A stretch of 64,000 nucleotides of DNA from Burkholderia ambifaria (GTDB lineage Bacteria > Pseudomonadota > Gammaproteobacteria > Burkholderiales > Burkholderiaceae): NCBI RefSeq assembly GCF_001443045.1, contig NZ_LKPJ01000004.1, positions 1,292 to 65,291 of the forward strand, read 5' to 3'. The notes under the pieces are model-generated. The model worked only from the letters and a program-made list of their open reading frames with translations, was not told the origin of the DNA and did not search any database. The position numbers and the translations under genes are program-made. Numbering within the stretch: the first letter of the stretch is position 1; every line of letters begins with the position of its first letter. Shown here one piece after another: positions 34,490-43,002 of this stretch.

Positions 34490-36163
34490 ATGTCCCAAAC
34501 CAGTCTCATCGAGCAATACGGCCCGCGCGAATCGATGGAATACGACGTCGTGATCGTCGGCGGCGGCCCCGCCGGGCTGTCGGCGGCGATCCGGCTCAAG
34601 CAGCTGGCCGCCGAGAAAGGCACCGAGATCGGCGTGTGCGTGCTCGAGAAGGGTTCCGAGATCGGCGCGCACATCCTGTCGGGCGCGGTGATGGATCCGC
34701 GCGCGATCAACGAACTGTTCCCCGACTGGAAGGAACGCGGCGCGCCGCTCGATGTCGAGGTGACGGAAGACCGCTTCCTGTTCCTGTCCGAGAACGGCGC
34801 GGTCACGACGCCGAACTGGGCGCTGCCCGCCAACTTCCAGAACCACGGCAACTACGTGATTTCGCTGGGCAACGTGACCCGCTGGCTCGGCCAGCAGGCG
34901 GAAGCCCTAGGCGTGGAGATCTTCCCGGGCTTCCCGGCCGCCGAGATTCTCTACAACGACGATGGCTCGGTGAAGGGCGTGGCCACCGGCAACATGGGCG
35001 TGGGCAAGGACGGCGAGCCGACCGAGAACTTCCAGCTCGGCATGGAGCTGCACGCGAAGTACACGCTGTTCGCCGAAGGCTGCCGCGGCCATCTGGGCCG
35101 CCAGCTGATCTCGAAGTTCAAGCTCGACGCGAACGCCGATCCGCAGGCGTACGGGATCGGCATCAAGGAGCTGTGGGAAATCGATCCGGCCAAGCACAAG
35201 CCGGGCCTCGTGATCCACACGGCCGGCTGGCCGCTGAAGTCCGATACGTACGGCGGCTCGTTCCTGTATCACATGGACAACAACCAGGTCGTGGTCGGCT
35301 TCGTGGTGGGCCTGGGCTACAAGAACCCGTACCTGTCGCCGTTCGAGGAATTCCAGCGCTACAAGACGCACCCGTCGATCCGCGCGTTCCTCGAAGGTGG
35401 CAAGCGCGTGTCGTACGGCGCGCGCGCGATCACGGCCGGCGGGCTGCTGTCGCTGCCGAAGACGGTGTTCCCGGGCGGCGCGCTGATCGGCGACGACGCG
35501 GGTTTCCTGAACGCATCGCGGATCAAGGGCAGCCACGCGGCAATCAAGACCGGCATGCTGGCCGCCGATGCGGCATTCGACGCGGTGCAGGCCGGCCGCC
35601 AGTCGGACGAGCTCAACGCGTACCCGGACGCCTTCAAGCAGTCGTGGCTGTACACGGAGCTGTATCGCGCGCGCAACTTCAAGCAGTGGATGGCCAAGGG
35701 GCTGTACCTCGGCACGCTGATGGTCGGTCTCGAGCAGAAGGTGATGGGCGGCAACGTGCCGTGGACGCTGCACCACAAGCATGCGGATCACGAGATGCTG
35801 AAGCCGGCGTCGCAATGCCAGCCGATCGAGTATCCGAAGCCGGACGGCAAGCTGACATTCGATCGCCTCTCGTCGGTGTTCATCTCGAACACGAACCACG
35901 AGGAGAACCAGCCGGCGCACCTGACGCTGAAGGATGCGAGCGTGCCGGTGAACGTGAACCTGAGCACGTACGCGGGGCCGGAGGGGCGCTTCTGCCCGGC
36001 GGCGGTGTACGAGTTCGTGAAGAACGACGACGGCAGCGATCGGCTGGTGATCAACGCGCAGAACTGCGTGCACTGCAAGACCTGCGACATCAAGGACCCG
36101 ACGCAGAACATCGTGTGGGTCACGCCGGAAGGCGGCGGCGGGCCGAATTACCCGAACATGTAA
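34490..36163 (+). CDS. ETF-ubiquinone oxidoreductase
   Basis: A 557-residue FAD/4Fe-4S protein. ATG 34490 (MSQTSLIEQYGPRESMEYDV) gives the usual length; ATG 34424 would add 22 unlikely residues. It has the FAD motif VVIVGGGPAGLSAAIRLKQL and GSEIGAHILSGAVMDP. The membrane/ubiquinone region lies in the middle (GIGIKELWEIDPAKHKPGLV). The C-terminal cluster cysteines lie in GRFCPAAVYEF and INAQNCVHCKTCDIKDP. It passes electrons from ETF to the quinone pool on the cytoplasmic face of the inner membrane. It is followed by a clear terminator. Confidence 0.95.
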   Translation: MSQTSLIEQYGPRESMEYDVVIVGGGPAGLSAAIRLKQLAAEKGTEIGVCVLEKGSEIGAHILSGAVMDPRAINELFPDWKERGAPLDVEVTEDRFLFLSENGAVTTPNWALPANFQNHGNYVISLGNVTRWLGQQAEALGVEIFPGFPAAEILYNDDGSVKGVATGNMGVGKDGEPTENFQLGMELHAKYTLFAEGCRGHLGRQLISKFKLDANADPQAYGIGIKELWEIDPAKHKPGLVIHTAGWPLKSDTYGGSFLYHMDNNQVVVGFVVGLGYKNPYLSPFEEFQRYKTHPSIRAFLEGGKRVSYGARAITAGGLLSLPKTVFPGGALIGDDAGFLNASRIKGSHAAIKTGMLAADAAFDAVQAGRQSDELNAYPDAFKQSWLYTELYRARNFKQWMAKGLYLGTLMVGLEQKVMGGNVPWTLHHKHADHEMLKPASQCQPIEYPKPDGKLTFDRLSSVFISNTNHEENQPAHLTLKDASVPVNVNLSTYAGPEGRFCPAAVYEFVKNDDGSDRLVINAQNCVHCKTCDIKDPTQNIVWVTPEGGGGPNYPNM

Positions 36164-36173
36164 TTGCCGAAGC

Positions 36174-36199
36174 GCGCCGCCACGAGCGGCGCTTTTTTT
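36174..36199 (+). terminator. Rho-independent terminator of the ETF-QO gene
   Basis: GCGCCGC (36174-36180), loop CACGA, GCGGCGC (36186-36192), then T7 (36193-36199). A perfect intrinsic terminator 11 bp after the TAA of the ETF-QO gene. Confidence 0.92.
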
Positions 36200-36225
36200 G
36201 CTTGATCAGAAGAAACGAGATGCTG

Positions 36226-36591
36226 CTAATAGCAGCACCTCGCTCGGAACAACGGGACATCGATGATTGGAAGCAGCCGGAAATGGCTCGCTCGGTAGGG
36301 GAAGCCGAACACGAGCCGCCGCGATGCGCGGCACAAGGTCTGGCCCCCTGCAACGAGCGCCGCCTTGTCCCGAGGGAGGCGCAGACGATTACGCTCGGGC
36401 TGGTCACGACATTCCGCAAACGGTTCGTTGACGAGGGTTTCGACGGCCGCGGCGCTCATCATGATCGCCGTGCTCGCAAACGTATGATGTTCGGCGAGTG
36501 CCGCTTGGCCGGGCCAGTCCGCAAGGCGGTGACTGGCTTCGAGCGCGTGGGCCTTTCTCGCCAGCAACGCCGCGCCGGTCAGATAGTTCAT
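36226..36591 (-). CDS. Hypothetical protein, perhaps truncated
   Basis: A 121-codon ORF on the minus strand. ATG 36591 follows AAAGGAGCTCGCTGTCG, a strong ribosome-binding site. The first 55 residues (MNYLTGAALLARKAHALEAS, then EHHTFASTAIMMSAAAVETL) look like a real helical protein; the remainder (RLRLPRDKAALVAGGQTLCR onward) is much less protein-like. This suggests the 3' part was lost or frameshifted. No family recognised. It lies just downstream of the CaiB gene of cluster B on the same strand. Confidence 0.4.
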   Translation of the reverse strand: MNYLTGAALLARKAHALEASHRLADWPGQAALAEHHTFASTAIMMSAAAVETLVNEPFAECRDQPERNRLRLPRDKAALVAGGQTLCRASRRLVFGFPYRASHFRLLPIIDVPLFRARCCY

Positions 36592-36688
36592 CGACAGCGA
36601 GCTCCTTTGCAAAGCGCTCGGGGCGGGTGACCGGCACGAACAGGAGGCTGCGCGCGTGTTGGACGGGGGAGCGGGGCGTGGATATGGT

Positions 36689-37879
36689 TCAGATTGTGCC
36701 GGCTGCGCGCAGTTGTTCGATATCGGCGTCGGTGCGTCCGAGTTCGCGCAGGATGGCCGCGCTGTGCTCGCCCAGCGCGGGCACCGGATCCATGCGCACG
36801 TCGAAGCTGTCGACCGTGGCGGGCGGCAGCAATGCCTGCAGTTCGCCGGCCGGCGAGCCGATCGTGCGAAAGCGCTGGCGCGCATGCAGTTGCGGATGCG
36901 TCCAGAGATCGCCGATCTGGTTGACGGCGGCGTTCGCGATCTGCGCATCGTCGAGGCGCGCGATCACGTCTTGCGCGGTGAGCGCGGAAAACGCCTGTTC
37001 GATCACCGCCTTCAGTTCCGCGCGGTGCTCCGAGCGGCGCACGTTGGCGTCGAAGCGCGGATCGGTCGCGAGCGCCGGGTCGCGCAGCACGACATCGCAG
37101 AACGCTTTCCATTCGCGCTCGTTTTGCAGGCCGAGCATCACGACCCGGCCGTCGCCAGCCTTGAACGGGCCGTACGGGTAGATGGTCGCGTGCGCGGCAC
37201 CGTTGCGGCTCGGCTGCTGCTGGCCGTCGTACGCGTAGTACATCGGGAAGCCCATCCACTCGGCCAGCGCCTCGAGCATCGAAATTTCCACGTGCGATCC
37301 GGTGCCCGTGACGCCGCGCTGCAGGAGCGCGCTGAGGATGCCGGTATAGGCATACATGCCCGCCGCGATGTCGGCGATCGAATTGCCGGCCTTGCACGGC
37401 TCGTCGGCCGTGCCCGTGATCGACAGGAACGCCGCCTCGCTCTGGATCAGCAGATCGTAGGCTTTCTTGTCGCGGTAGGGACCGTCGGCACCATAGCCCG
37501 AGATGTCGCAGACGATGAGCCGCGGGTGTTTCGCGTGCAGCGCGTCGAACGACAGGCCCATGCGTGCGGCCGCGCCAGGCGCGAGGTTCTGCACCAGCAC
37601 GTCGGCCTGGGCCACCAGTTCGCCCAGCACCGCTTGCGCGGCCGGTTGCTTCAGGTCGAGCGTGAGGCTTTCCTTCGACCGGTTGGTCCACACGAAATGC
37701 GACGCGAGGCCGTGGGTGCGGTGATCGTAGGCCCGCGCGAAATCACCCACGCCGGGCCGCTCCACCTTGATGACACGGGCGCCCAGGTCAGCGAGCTGGC
37801 GTGTACAGAACGGCGCGGCGATCGCGTGTTCGAGTGCGACGACGGTCATCCCGCTCAGGGGGCCTGTTCGAGCTTGCAT
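36689..37879 (-). CDS. CaiB/BaiF family CoA-transferase (cluster B)
   Basis: A 396-residue class III CoA-transferase from ATG 37879 (MQARTGPLSGMTVVALEHAI). It has CTRQLADLGARVIKVERPG, FVWTNRSKESLTLDLKQP and CDISGYGADGPYRDKKAYDL with the nucleophile Asp region, plus NSIADIAAGMYAYTGILSAL. The subgroup resembles succinyl-CoA:dicarboxylate transferases (glutarate, mesaconate, itaconate, citramalate). It begins 10 bp after the hydratase-like gene, so the two are co-transcribed. It probably loads CoA on the acid whose ester the hydratase uses. Confidence 0.87.
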   Translation of the reverse strand: MQARTGPLSGMTVVALEHAIAAPFCTRQLADLGARVIKVERPGVGDFARAYDHRTHGLASHFVWTNRSKESLTLDLKQPAAQAVLGELVAQADVLVQNLAPGAAARMGLSFDALHAKHPRLIVCDISGYGADGPYRDKKAYDLLIQSEAAFLSITGTADEPCKAGNSIADIAAGMYAYTGILSALLQRGVTGTGSHVEISMLEALAEWMGFPMYYAYDGQQQPSRNGAAHATIYPYGPFKAGDGRVVMLGLQNEREWKAFCDVVLRDPALATDPRFDANVRRSEHRAELKAVIEQAFSALTAQDVIARLDDAQIANAAVNQIGDLWTHPQLHARQRFRTIGSPAGELQALLPPATVDSFDVRMDPVPALGEHSAAILRELGRTDADIEQLRAAGTI

Positions 37880-37889
37880 GATCGGATCG

Positions 37890-38747
37890 CTATTCCAGTT
37901 CGGCGCTGGCCTGCATGGCCAACTGCCCTTGCGGGCCGCGCGCCCACATGCGGGCGGCATGAGCTTCGAGCTTGCCGTTCACCGTGAACGGCGCGGTGTC
38001 GAACAACGGGCTGACGGCCTTGAACTCGAAGCGGCGAACAATCTTGCCGGGGTGCGTGCGGCGAAGTTCCTCCATCAGCAGCATCGCGATCAGCGGGCCG
38101 TGTACCACGAGGCCCGGATAGCCTTCTTCCTGCATCGCGTAAGGCCGGTCGTAGTGGATCCGGTGGCCGTTGAAGGTGAGGGCGGAAAAGCGCATCAGCA
38201 GCACCGGATCGGGCGTGACGACGCGCGAATACTGTTCGTCGGTCGGCGCCGGAGCCGGTTGCGGGACCGGCGCGCCGGCCGCGGCCGACGGCGGCGCGTC
38301 GCGATACACGATGTCCTGTTCTTCGCGGATGGCCACGCCCTCGGCGTCGCTCGTTTCGTGCAGCACGGTGACGAACACCAACTGGCCGCTGCGGCCGAAT
38401 TTGCTCTGCACGCCGAGGATCGTGGACCGGCGCTGCACGGGCGCATCGATGGCGAGCGGGCGCAGGAACTGCAACCGTCCGCCGGCCCACATGCGGCGCG
38501 GCAGCGTGACGGGCGGCAGGAAGCCGCCGCGCCGCGGGTGACCGTCGACGCCGATGTTCGACTGTCGCTCGCCCGGCAGGAAGTACAGCCAGTGCCACAG
38601 TGGCGGCAGCGTCGCGGGTAGTTCGGATGGGTTCGCGTAGTCCAGTGTCGCCTGCAGCAGACGGACGGGGGCCCGGGTAATCCGGTCCACGCTGTCTTCG
38701 TTGCGGCCGACCCACGCGTCGAAGGATTCGGGAGACTCGAGACTCAT
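37890..38747 (-). CDS. Mesaconyl/itaconyl-CoA-hydratase-like protein
   Basis: A 285-residue double-hotdog FAS1-like dehydratase from ATG 38747 (MSLESPESFDAWVGRNEDSV). The C-terminal half has FSALTFNGHRIHYDRPYAM and EGYPGLVVHGPLIAMLLMEE, the signature of mesaconyl-C4-CoA, 3-methylfumaryl-CoA and itaconyl-CoA hydratases. The N-terminal half has LPPLWHWLYFLP and GGFLPPVTLPRRMWAGGRL. It adds water to the double bond of a dicarboxylic mono-CoA ester; the exact acid is unknown. Upstream lie a hairpin and an etfA relic; downstream a CaiB transferase. Confidence 0.82.
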   Translation of the reverse strand: MSLESPESFDAWVGRNEDSVDRITRAPVRLLQATLDYANPSELPATLPPLWHWLYFLPGERQSNIGVDGHPRRGGFLPPVTLPRRMWAGGRLQFLRPLAIDAPVQRRSTILGVQSKFGRSGQLVFVTVLHETSDAEGVAIREEQDIVYRDAPPSAAAGAPVPQPAPAPTDEQYSRVVTPDPVLLMRFSALTFNGHRIHYDRPYAMQEEGYPGLVVHGPLIAMLLMEELRRTHPGKIVRRFEFKAVSPLFDTAPFTVNGKLEAHAARMWARGPQGQLAMQASAELE

Positions 38748-38780
38748 GGTGTTTCTGCGCGATGATTGATACGTCAGGCA

Positions 38781-38815
38781 GGCAGCCGACGCCTGCATGT
38801 CAGGCGTCGGCTGCC
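38781..38815. terminator. 15-bp perfect hairpin
   Basis: Arms 38781-38795 and 38801-38815 (GGCAGCCGACGCCTG and its exact reverse complement) with a 5-base loop. It lies just beyond the etfA relic, the same relative position as the hairpin after the intact etfA gene, so it is probably the old terminator of the lost etf genes. It could still dampen transcription from the dehydrogenase into the hydratase gene. Confidence 0.5.
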
Positions 38816-38835
38816 ATTGCCGTTAGCGTGCGTTG

Positions 38836-38956
38836 CCAGCACGAGCACGGCCGCGAACAGATCGGCTTCGCGGTTGTAGTCGGCCATGCTGAAGATCGGT
38901 GCGTCGGACCCTGGTGGATCGCGACGATCACCTTCGAATCCTTCATGCCGGCCGGA
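38836..38956 (-). pseudogene. Relic of an etfA 3' end
   Basis: On the minus strand this DNA matches the end of the intact etfA gene at 29.6 kb nearly base for base: GGCATGAAGGATTCGAAGG (beginning GMKDSK), then GTGATCGTCGCGATC. A one-base deletion in the DPEAP region then shifts the frame, and it continues as APIFSMADYNREADLFAAV against [19 protein letters not shown]. It is therefore a decayed fragment of a second etfA, lying 26 bp after the acyl-CoA dehydrogenase stop. It suggests that an etf gene pair once stood between the dehydrogenase and the hydratase gene, or that recombination with the real etfA took place. Confidence 0.75.
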
Positions 38957-38981
38957 TTTCATGGGAGGACTCCTTCCGGAA

Positions 38982-40154
38982 TCAGTACGAGCGGGGGAGT
39001 TTCAGCACATGCTCGGCCACATGCCCCAGGATCATGTTGGTGGAAATCGGTGCGACCTGGTACAGGCGCGTTTCGCGGAACTTGCGCTCCACGTCGTATT
39101 CGCATGCGAAACCAAAGCCGCCGTGCGTCTGCAGGCACGCATTGGCCGCTTCCCAGCTTGCCTTCGCGGCCAGGTACTTGGCCATGTTGGCCTCGACCCC
39201 GGCGTTCTGGCGCGCGTCGATCTTCTCGCAGGCGCGCCAGCGCATCAGGTTCGCGGCCTCCAGCTCGATGAACGATTCGGCCAGCGGGAACTGGATGCCC
39301 TGGTTCTGCCCGATCGGGCGGCCGAACACCTTGCGCTCGCTCGCGTAGTCGCGCGCTTTCTCGAGAAACCAGTAGCCGTCGCCGATGCACTCGGCCGCGA
39401 TCAGCGTGCGCTCGGCGTTCAGGCCGTCGAAGATCACCTTCAACCCCTTGCCTTCAGTGCCGAGCAGCGCATCTTCCGGCAGCTCCAGGTTGTCGAAGAA
39501 CAGCTCGTTGGTCTCGTGGTTGACCATGTTGGGGATGGGGCGCACCGTGAGGCCGTTGCCGATCGCCTTGTCCAGCTCGACGATGAAGCACGACAGCCCG
39601 TCGCTCTTCTTCTGCACCTGGTCGAGCGGCGTCGTGCGCGCAAGGAGGATCAGCAGGTCGCTGTGCTGTACCCGCGAGATCCACACCTTCTGGCCGTTGA
39701 TGACCCAGCGGCCGTCCTTTTTCACGGCCGTGGTCTTGAGCTTGGTGGTGTCGCTGCCGGTGGTGGGCTCGGTCACGCCCATCGACTGCACGCGCAGTTC
39801 GCCCGCTGCGATGCGCGGCAGGTAGCGCTGCTTCTGTGCTTCGGTGCCGCTGAACACGATGGTGTTCATCACGTACATCTGGCCGTGGCACGCGCCCGAG
39901 TTGCCGCCGGAGCGGTTGATCTCTTCCATGATGACCGACGCCTCGGCCATCGACAGGCCCGGGCCGCCGTATTCCTGCGGAATCAGCGCGGCCAGCCAGC
40001 CGGCCTGCGTGAGGGCCGTGACGAACGCTTCGGGGTAGCCGCGGGCCTCGTCGATCTTGCGGTGGTATTCGGCCGGATACTGATTGCACAGGCCGCGTAC
40101 CGCGTCACGGATTTCCTGGTACTGGTCGGGGGCGGAAAAAATGGAAGCGCTCAT
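38982..40154 (-). CDS. Acyl-CoA dehydrogenase (cluster B)
   Basis: A 390-residue FAD enzyme from ATG 40154 (MSASIFSAPDQYQEIRDAVR). The 80 upstream in-frame codons are not protein-like. It contains GVTEPTTGSDTTKLKTTAVK, VWISRVQHSDLL, KVFGRPIGQNQGIQFPLAES and QTHGGFGFACEYDVERKFRE. In place of the C-terminal YEGT it reads LYQVAPISTNMILGHVAEHV, typical of one large dehydrogenase subgroup. It would oxidise an acyl-CoA using ETF. Divergent from the LysR gene at 40267. Confidence 0.88.
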   Translation of the reverse strand: MSASIFSAPDQYQEIRDAVRGLCNQYPAEYHRKIDEARGYPEAFVTALTQAGWLAALIPQEYGGPGLSMAEASVIMEEINRSGGNSGACHGQMYVMNTIVFSGTEAQKQRYLPRIAAGELRVQSMGVTEPTTGSDTTKLKTTAVKKDGRWVINGQKVWISRVQHSDLLILLARTTPLDQVQKKSDGLSCFIVELDKAIGNGLTVRPIPNMVNHETNELFFDNLELPEDALLGTEGKGLKVIFDGLNAERTLIAAECIGDGYWFLEKARDYASERKVFGRPIGQNQGIQFPLAESFIELEAANLMRWRACEKIDARQNAGVEANMAKYLAAKASWEAANACLQTHGGFGFACEYDVERKFRETRLYQVAPISTNMILGHVAEHVLKLPRSY

Positions 40155-40266
40155 GAATCCTGTCTCGTCATTGGCATGGGTTGCTTCCATAATAGATTTT
40201 GATGGATTTCTTAAACAATAGAATTTCCTGATCGTAGAATCAGTTTTTGGTATCGAGGTATTCGCG
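40155..40266. promoter_or_regulatory. Divergent promoter with small dyad, cluster B
   Basis: 112 bp, AT-richer than its surroundings, between the dehydrogenase and the divergent lysR gene. CTGATCGTAGAATCAG (40228-40243) has 5-bp inverted arms and is a candidate site for the LysR protein, which typically binds such a shared promoter. Confidence 0.4.
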
Positions 40267-41196
40267 ATGGATCTCAAGCAACTGCGCGCGTTCGTCACCG
40301 TGGCCGAAACGGGCAACGTCACCCGTGCATCGAGCCTGTTGAATCTCGTGCAGCCGGCCGTGTCGCGCCAACTGCGCCTGCTCGAGGAGGACATGGGGAC
40401 GGAACTGTTCGACCGTAGCCGTCACGGCATGCAGCTCACGCCGTCGGGCAAGACGATGCTCGAATACGCGCGCCGCATCCTCAACGAGGTGGCGCGGGCC
40501 AAGGCCGAGATCCAGCCGACCGAGGGGCCGGTGGCGGGCATCGTGAGCATCGGGCTGCTGGCCAGCACGTCGGACCTGCTGGCCACGCGGCTGGCGGGCG
40601 AGGTGGCACGGCGCTACCCCCACATCCGCCTGCGGCTCACGATCGGCTATGCGGGCCACCTGCAGGACTGGCTCGAAGCCGGGGATGTCGATGCGGCGCT
40701 GCTCTACGGACAGAAGGAGACCCCCGCACTGCATGTCAAGGCGTTGATCGAGGAAAGCCTGTGGGTCGTCGCCGCGCCGTCCGTCGGGCTGTCGCACAAG
40801 CGGCCGCTGCCGCTATCGCGGGTGGCAAACGAGCCATTCATCCTGCCCGCGGCGCCACAGGGTCTGCGCGCGGCGATCGAGCACGCCGCGGCCGAGGCAG
40901 GCGTGACGTTGCAGGTCTTCGCCGAGACCAATGCGCTGAGCGTGCAGAAGGAACTGGTCGCGCAGGGCCACGGCTGGACGATCCTGCCGGCGGTCGGCGT
41001 GACGCGGGAGGTCGAGCAGGGCACGCTGAGCGCGGCGCCGCTGGCATCCCCGGGGCTCCGGCGCACGATCGTGCTGGCGGCGCCCAGCAGCCGGCAGGCG
41101 ACCGCACCCGTTCGCTGCGTGGTCGGCGTGCTGCTCGATTGCGTGAAGGACACGTTCGAACAGCGCCACTGGCCCGATGCGCGCTGGCTAGGCTAA
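40267..41196 (+). CDS. LysR-family regulator of cluster B
   Basis: A 309-residue protein with the classical start MDLKQLRAFVTVAETGNVTR, HTH LVQPAVSRQLRLLEEDMGTE and substrate-binding domain IVSIGLLASTSDLLATRLAG. It resembles the Nac/CysB-like, cepacia-type LTTRs. It is divergent from the acyl-CoA dehydrogenase of cluster B with 112 bp between, the standard arrangement for a local activator responding to a pathway intermediate. Confidence 0.88.
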   Translation: MDLKQLRAFVTVAETGNVTRASSLLNLVQPAVSRQLRLLEEDMGTELFDRSRHGMQLTPSGKTMLEYARRILNEVARAKAEIQPTEGPVAGIVSIGLLASTSDLLATRLAGEVARRYPHIRLRLTIGYAGHLQDWLEAGDVDAALLYGQKETPALHVKALIEESLWVVAAPSVGLSHKRPLPLSRVANEPFILPAAPQGLRAAIEHAAAEAGVTLQVFAETNALSVQKELVAQGHGWTILPAVGVTREVEQGTLSAAPLASPGLRRTIVLAAPSSRQATAPVRCVVGVLLDCVKDTFEQRHWPDARWLG

Positions 41197-41633
41197 GCGG
41201 TCAGTTCAAAAAGACGGCGACGTTGGCGGTGCGGCGGATCGTCAGTCAAACTGATCAAGGAGTTGGCCGAGCGTGGAGTCTGGACGGGTATTGCGTTGCG
41301 TGCGACCGCGCCCGATCTTCCCTGAAACGGCGACAGCAGTGCAGTGGCAGCGGTCGCCCGGCGGGCTCGATACAACGCACGCCAAAGTACGGAACGCGGG
41401 CCGAGACCGCGTTGACGCGCCCCGATGGCAGTGCTGCAATCGATGCAGAACACCTTTGCCGCCACAGCTGCTCTCGAGTCCTGCTGTAGCGGCCCCGACG
41501 GCCCAATTTGCCTGCTCGTAGAAGCATGTTGCATGCCGCGGTGGCGTGCCGACTACCCCATTCCACATAGACCGTTCCGAACGCAGTGAGCAGCGTCGGA
41601 TCCGGATCTTCGTGACTTTCGATTTCGTCGCGC
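41197..41633. other. Intergenic region, no reliable gene
   Basis: 437 bp between cluster B and cluster C. Minus-strand ORFs here (for example one starting at 41635) have protein-like starts for some 30 residues but then become arginine/cysteine-rich, and none is preceded by a good ribosome-binding site. It may contain decayed coding DNA. Confidence 0.4.
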
Positions 41634-42926
41634 ATGAATCACGCTGAACCCTCGATTTCGGCATCGTCGAACGATGCCGCCAAGGCTGGCCGTTGCGAAG
41701 CGCTTTCCACCATCATTCGACCTGGCGACACCGTGATGTGGGGCCAATCACACGCCGAGCCGGTAACGCTGATGCGCGCGCTCGTTGCCCAGCGCGATCA
41801 TCTGAAGCGGATCCGCATCTTCCTCGGTATCGGCCTGGCCGATGTACTTGCCCCCGAGCATGCCGACGCGTTTGACTTTCTCGCCTACTGCGGGAGCGGA
41901 TCGAACCGAAAGCTGGCCCGCGCGGGCGTGCTCGACATTCTTCCTGTCCATTACTCGCAGCTGCCCGGGTTGATCCGTTCTGGCGGGTTGCGGATAGATG
42001 TCGTGATGCTTCAGGTCTCGCCACCGGACGACCAGGGACGCTACAGCCTCGGTCTTGCGCGCGAGTATCTGGTCGAGGCGGTGAAGCACGCGCGCGCAAT
42101 TGTCGCCGAGGTGCATCCGGACGTTCCGTGGACTCACGGTGGGCCGTATCTTCGGGCTGACGATATCGATTTGTTGGTGGCATCCGACGCGGTGTTCCCC
42201 GAGGCGCCCGTCACGGAACCCGGGCCGGTCGAGCAGGCAATCGGTCGACATGTCGCATCGCTTGTCGAGGACGGTGCGACGCTGCAGACAGGTATCGGCT
42301 CGATTCCCGATGCAGTGATGGCGGAACTGCGGGGCAAGCGCGACCTCGGCGTGCATTCGGGAAGTATCGGCGATGGTGTTGCAATGCTCTGCGAGGCCGG
42401 TGTCGTCACGAACGCGAAGAAGGCGATCGACACGGGGGTCACGATCGGTGGGGTCATTATCGGTTCCGCACGGGTGCGTCGCTTCGCGCATCGCAATCCC
42501 GCGCTCGAGTTGCGCGGTACCGAATACACGCATAACCCGGACGTGCTCCGCCGGATCGACCGGTTCGTCGCGATCAATTCGGCGGTGGAGGTGGATCTGA
42601 CCGGGCAGATCAACGCCGAGATGGTTGGCGACACGTATGTCGGCGCTGTCGGCGGTGTCGGCGATTTCCTGCGTGCGGCACAGCTCAGCCATGGCGGCGT
42701 TCCCATCGTCGCGTTGCCGTCAACCGCGGGGCGACATAGCCGGATCGTGACGCGATTGTCGGGGCCGGTCACGATACCGAGAAGCGACGGATGCGTGATC
42801 GTGACCGAATACGGGATTGCCGATCTGCGTGGCCTGTCTCTCGCCCAGCGCATTCCGAAGATGATTGCAGTCGCACACCCCGATCATCGCGAACGTCTCG
42901 CACGAGAAGCCCATCCGGGTAGCTGA
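41634..42926 (+). CDS. Acetyl-CoA hydrolase/CoA-transferase homologue
   Basis: A 430-residue protein of the class I Ach1/4-hydroxybutyrate CoA-transferase family: LQTGIGSIPDAVMAEL, GVHSGSIGDGVAM, NAKKAIDTGVTIGGVIIG, ALPSTAGRHSRIV and VTEYGIADLRGLSLAQR. In family transferases the segment reads GVHTEMxxDG with the catalytic Glu; here Thr-Glu is replaced by Ser-Gly. It could therefore be a hydrolase or act by another mechanism. Start ATG 41634 lacks a clear ribosome-binding site. The nitroreductase gene follows after 76 bp. Confidence 0.8.
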   Translation: MNHAEPSISASSNDAAKAGRCEALSTIIRPGDTVMWGQSHAEPVTLMRALVAQRDHLKRIRIFLGIGLADVLAPEHADAFDFLAYCGSGSNRKLARAGVLDILPVHYSQLPGLIRSGGLRIDVVMLQVSPPDDQGRYSLGLAREYLVEAVKHARAIVAEVHPDVPWTHGGPYLRADDIDLLVASDAVFPEAPVTEPGPVEQAIGRHVASLVEDGATLQTGIGSIPDAVMAELRGKRDLGVHSGSIGDGVAMLCEAGVVTNAKKAIDTGVTIGGVIIGSARVRRFAHRNPALELRGTEYTHNPDVLRRIDRFVAINSAVEVDLTGQINAEMVGDTYVGAVGGVGDFLRAAQLSHGGVPIVALPSTAGRHSRIVTRLSGPVTIPRSDGCVIVTEYGIADLRGLSLAQRIPKMIAVAHPDHRERLAREAHPGS

Positions 42927-43002
42927 ATGGCGCAGCCGGCTGCAACGGGACGAATCGAGTCGAAGCGCCCCGATAGCGAATCAATGGAAGGAGAAACACA
43001 CC

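Noticed and set aside
34636..36630. Plus-strand ORF of 664 codons
   Set aside because: Frame shadow of the ETF-QO gene running through its terminator.
36588..37691. Minus-strand ORF of 367 codons
   Set aside because: Out-of-frame shadow of the CaiB gene of cluster B.
41255..41635. Minus-strand ORF between clusters B and C
   Set aside because: Only the first 30 residues look protein-like; composition decays afterwards and no ribosome-binding site is seen.
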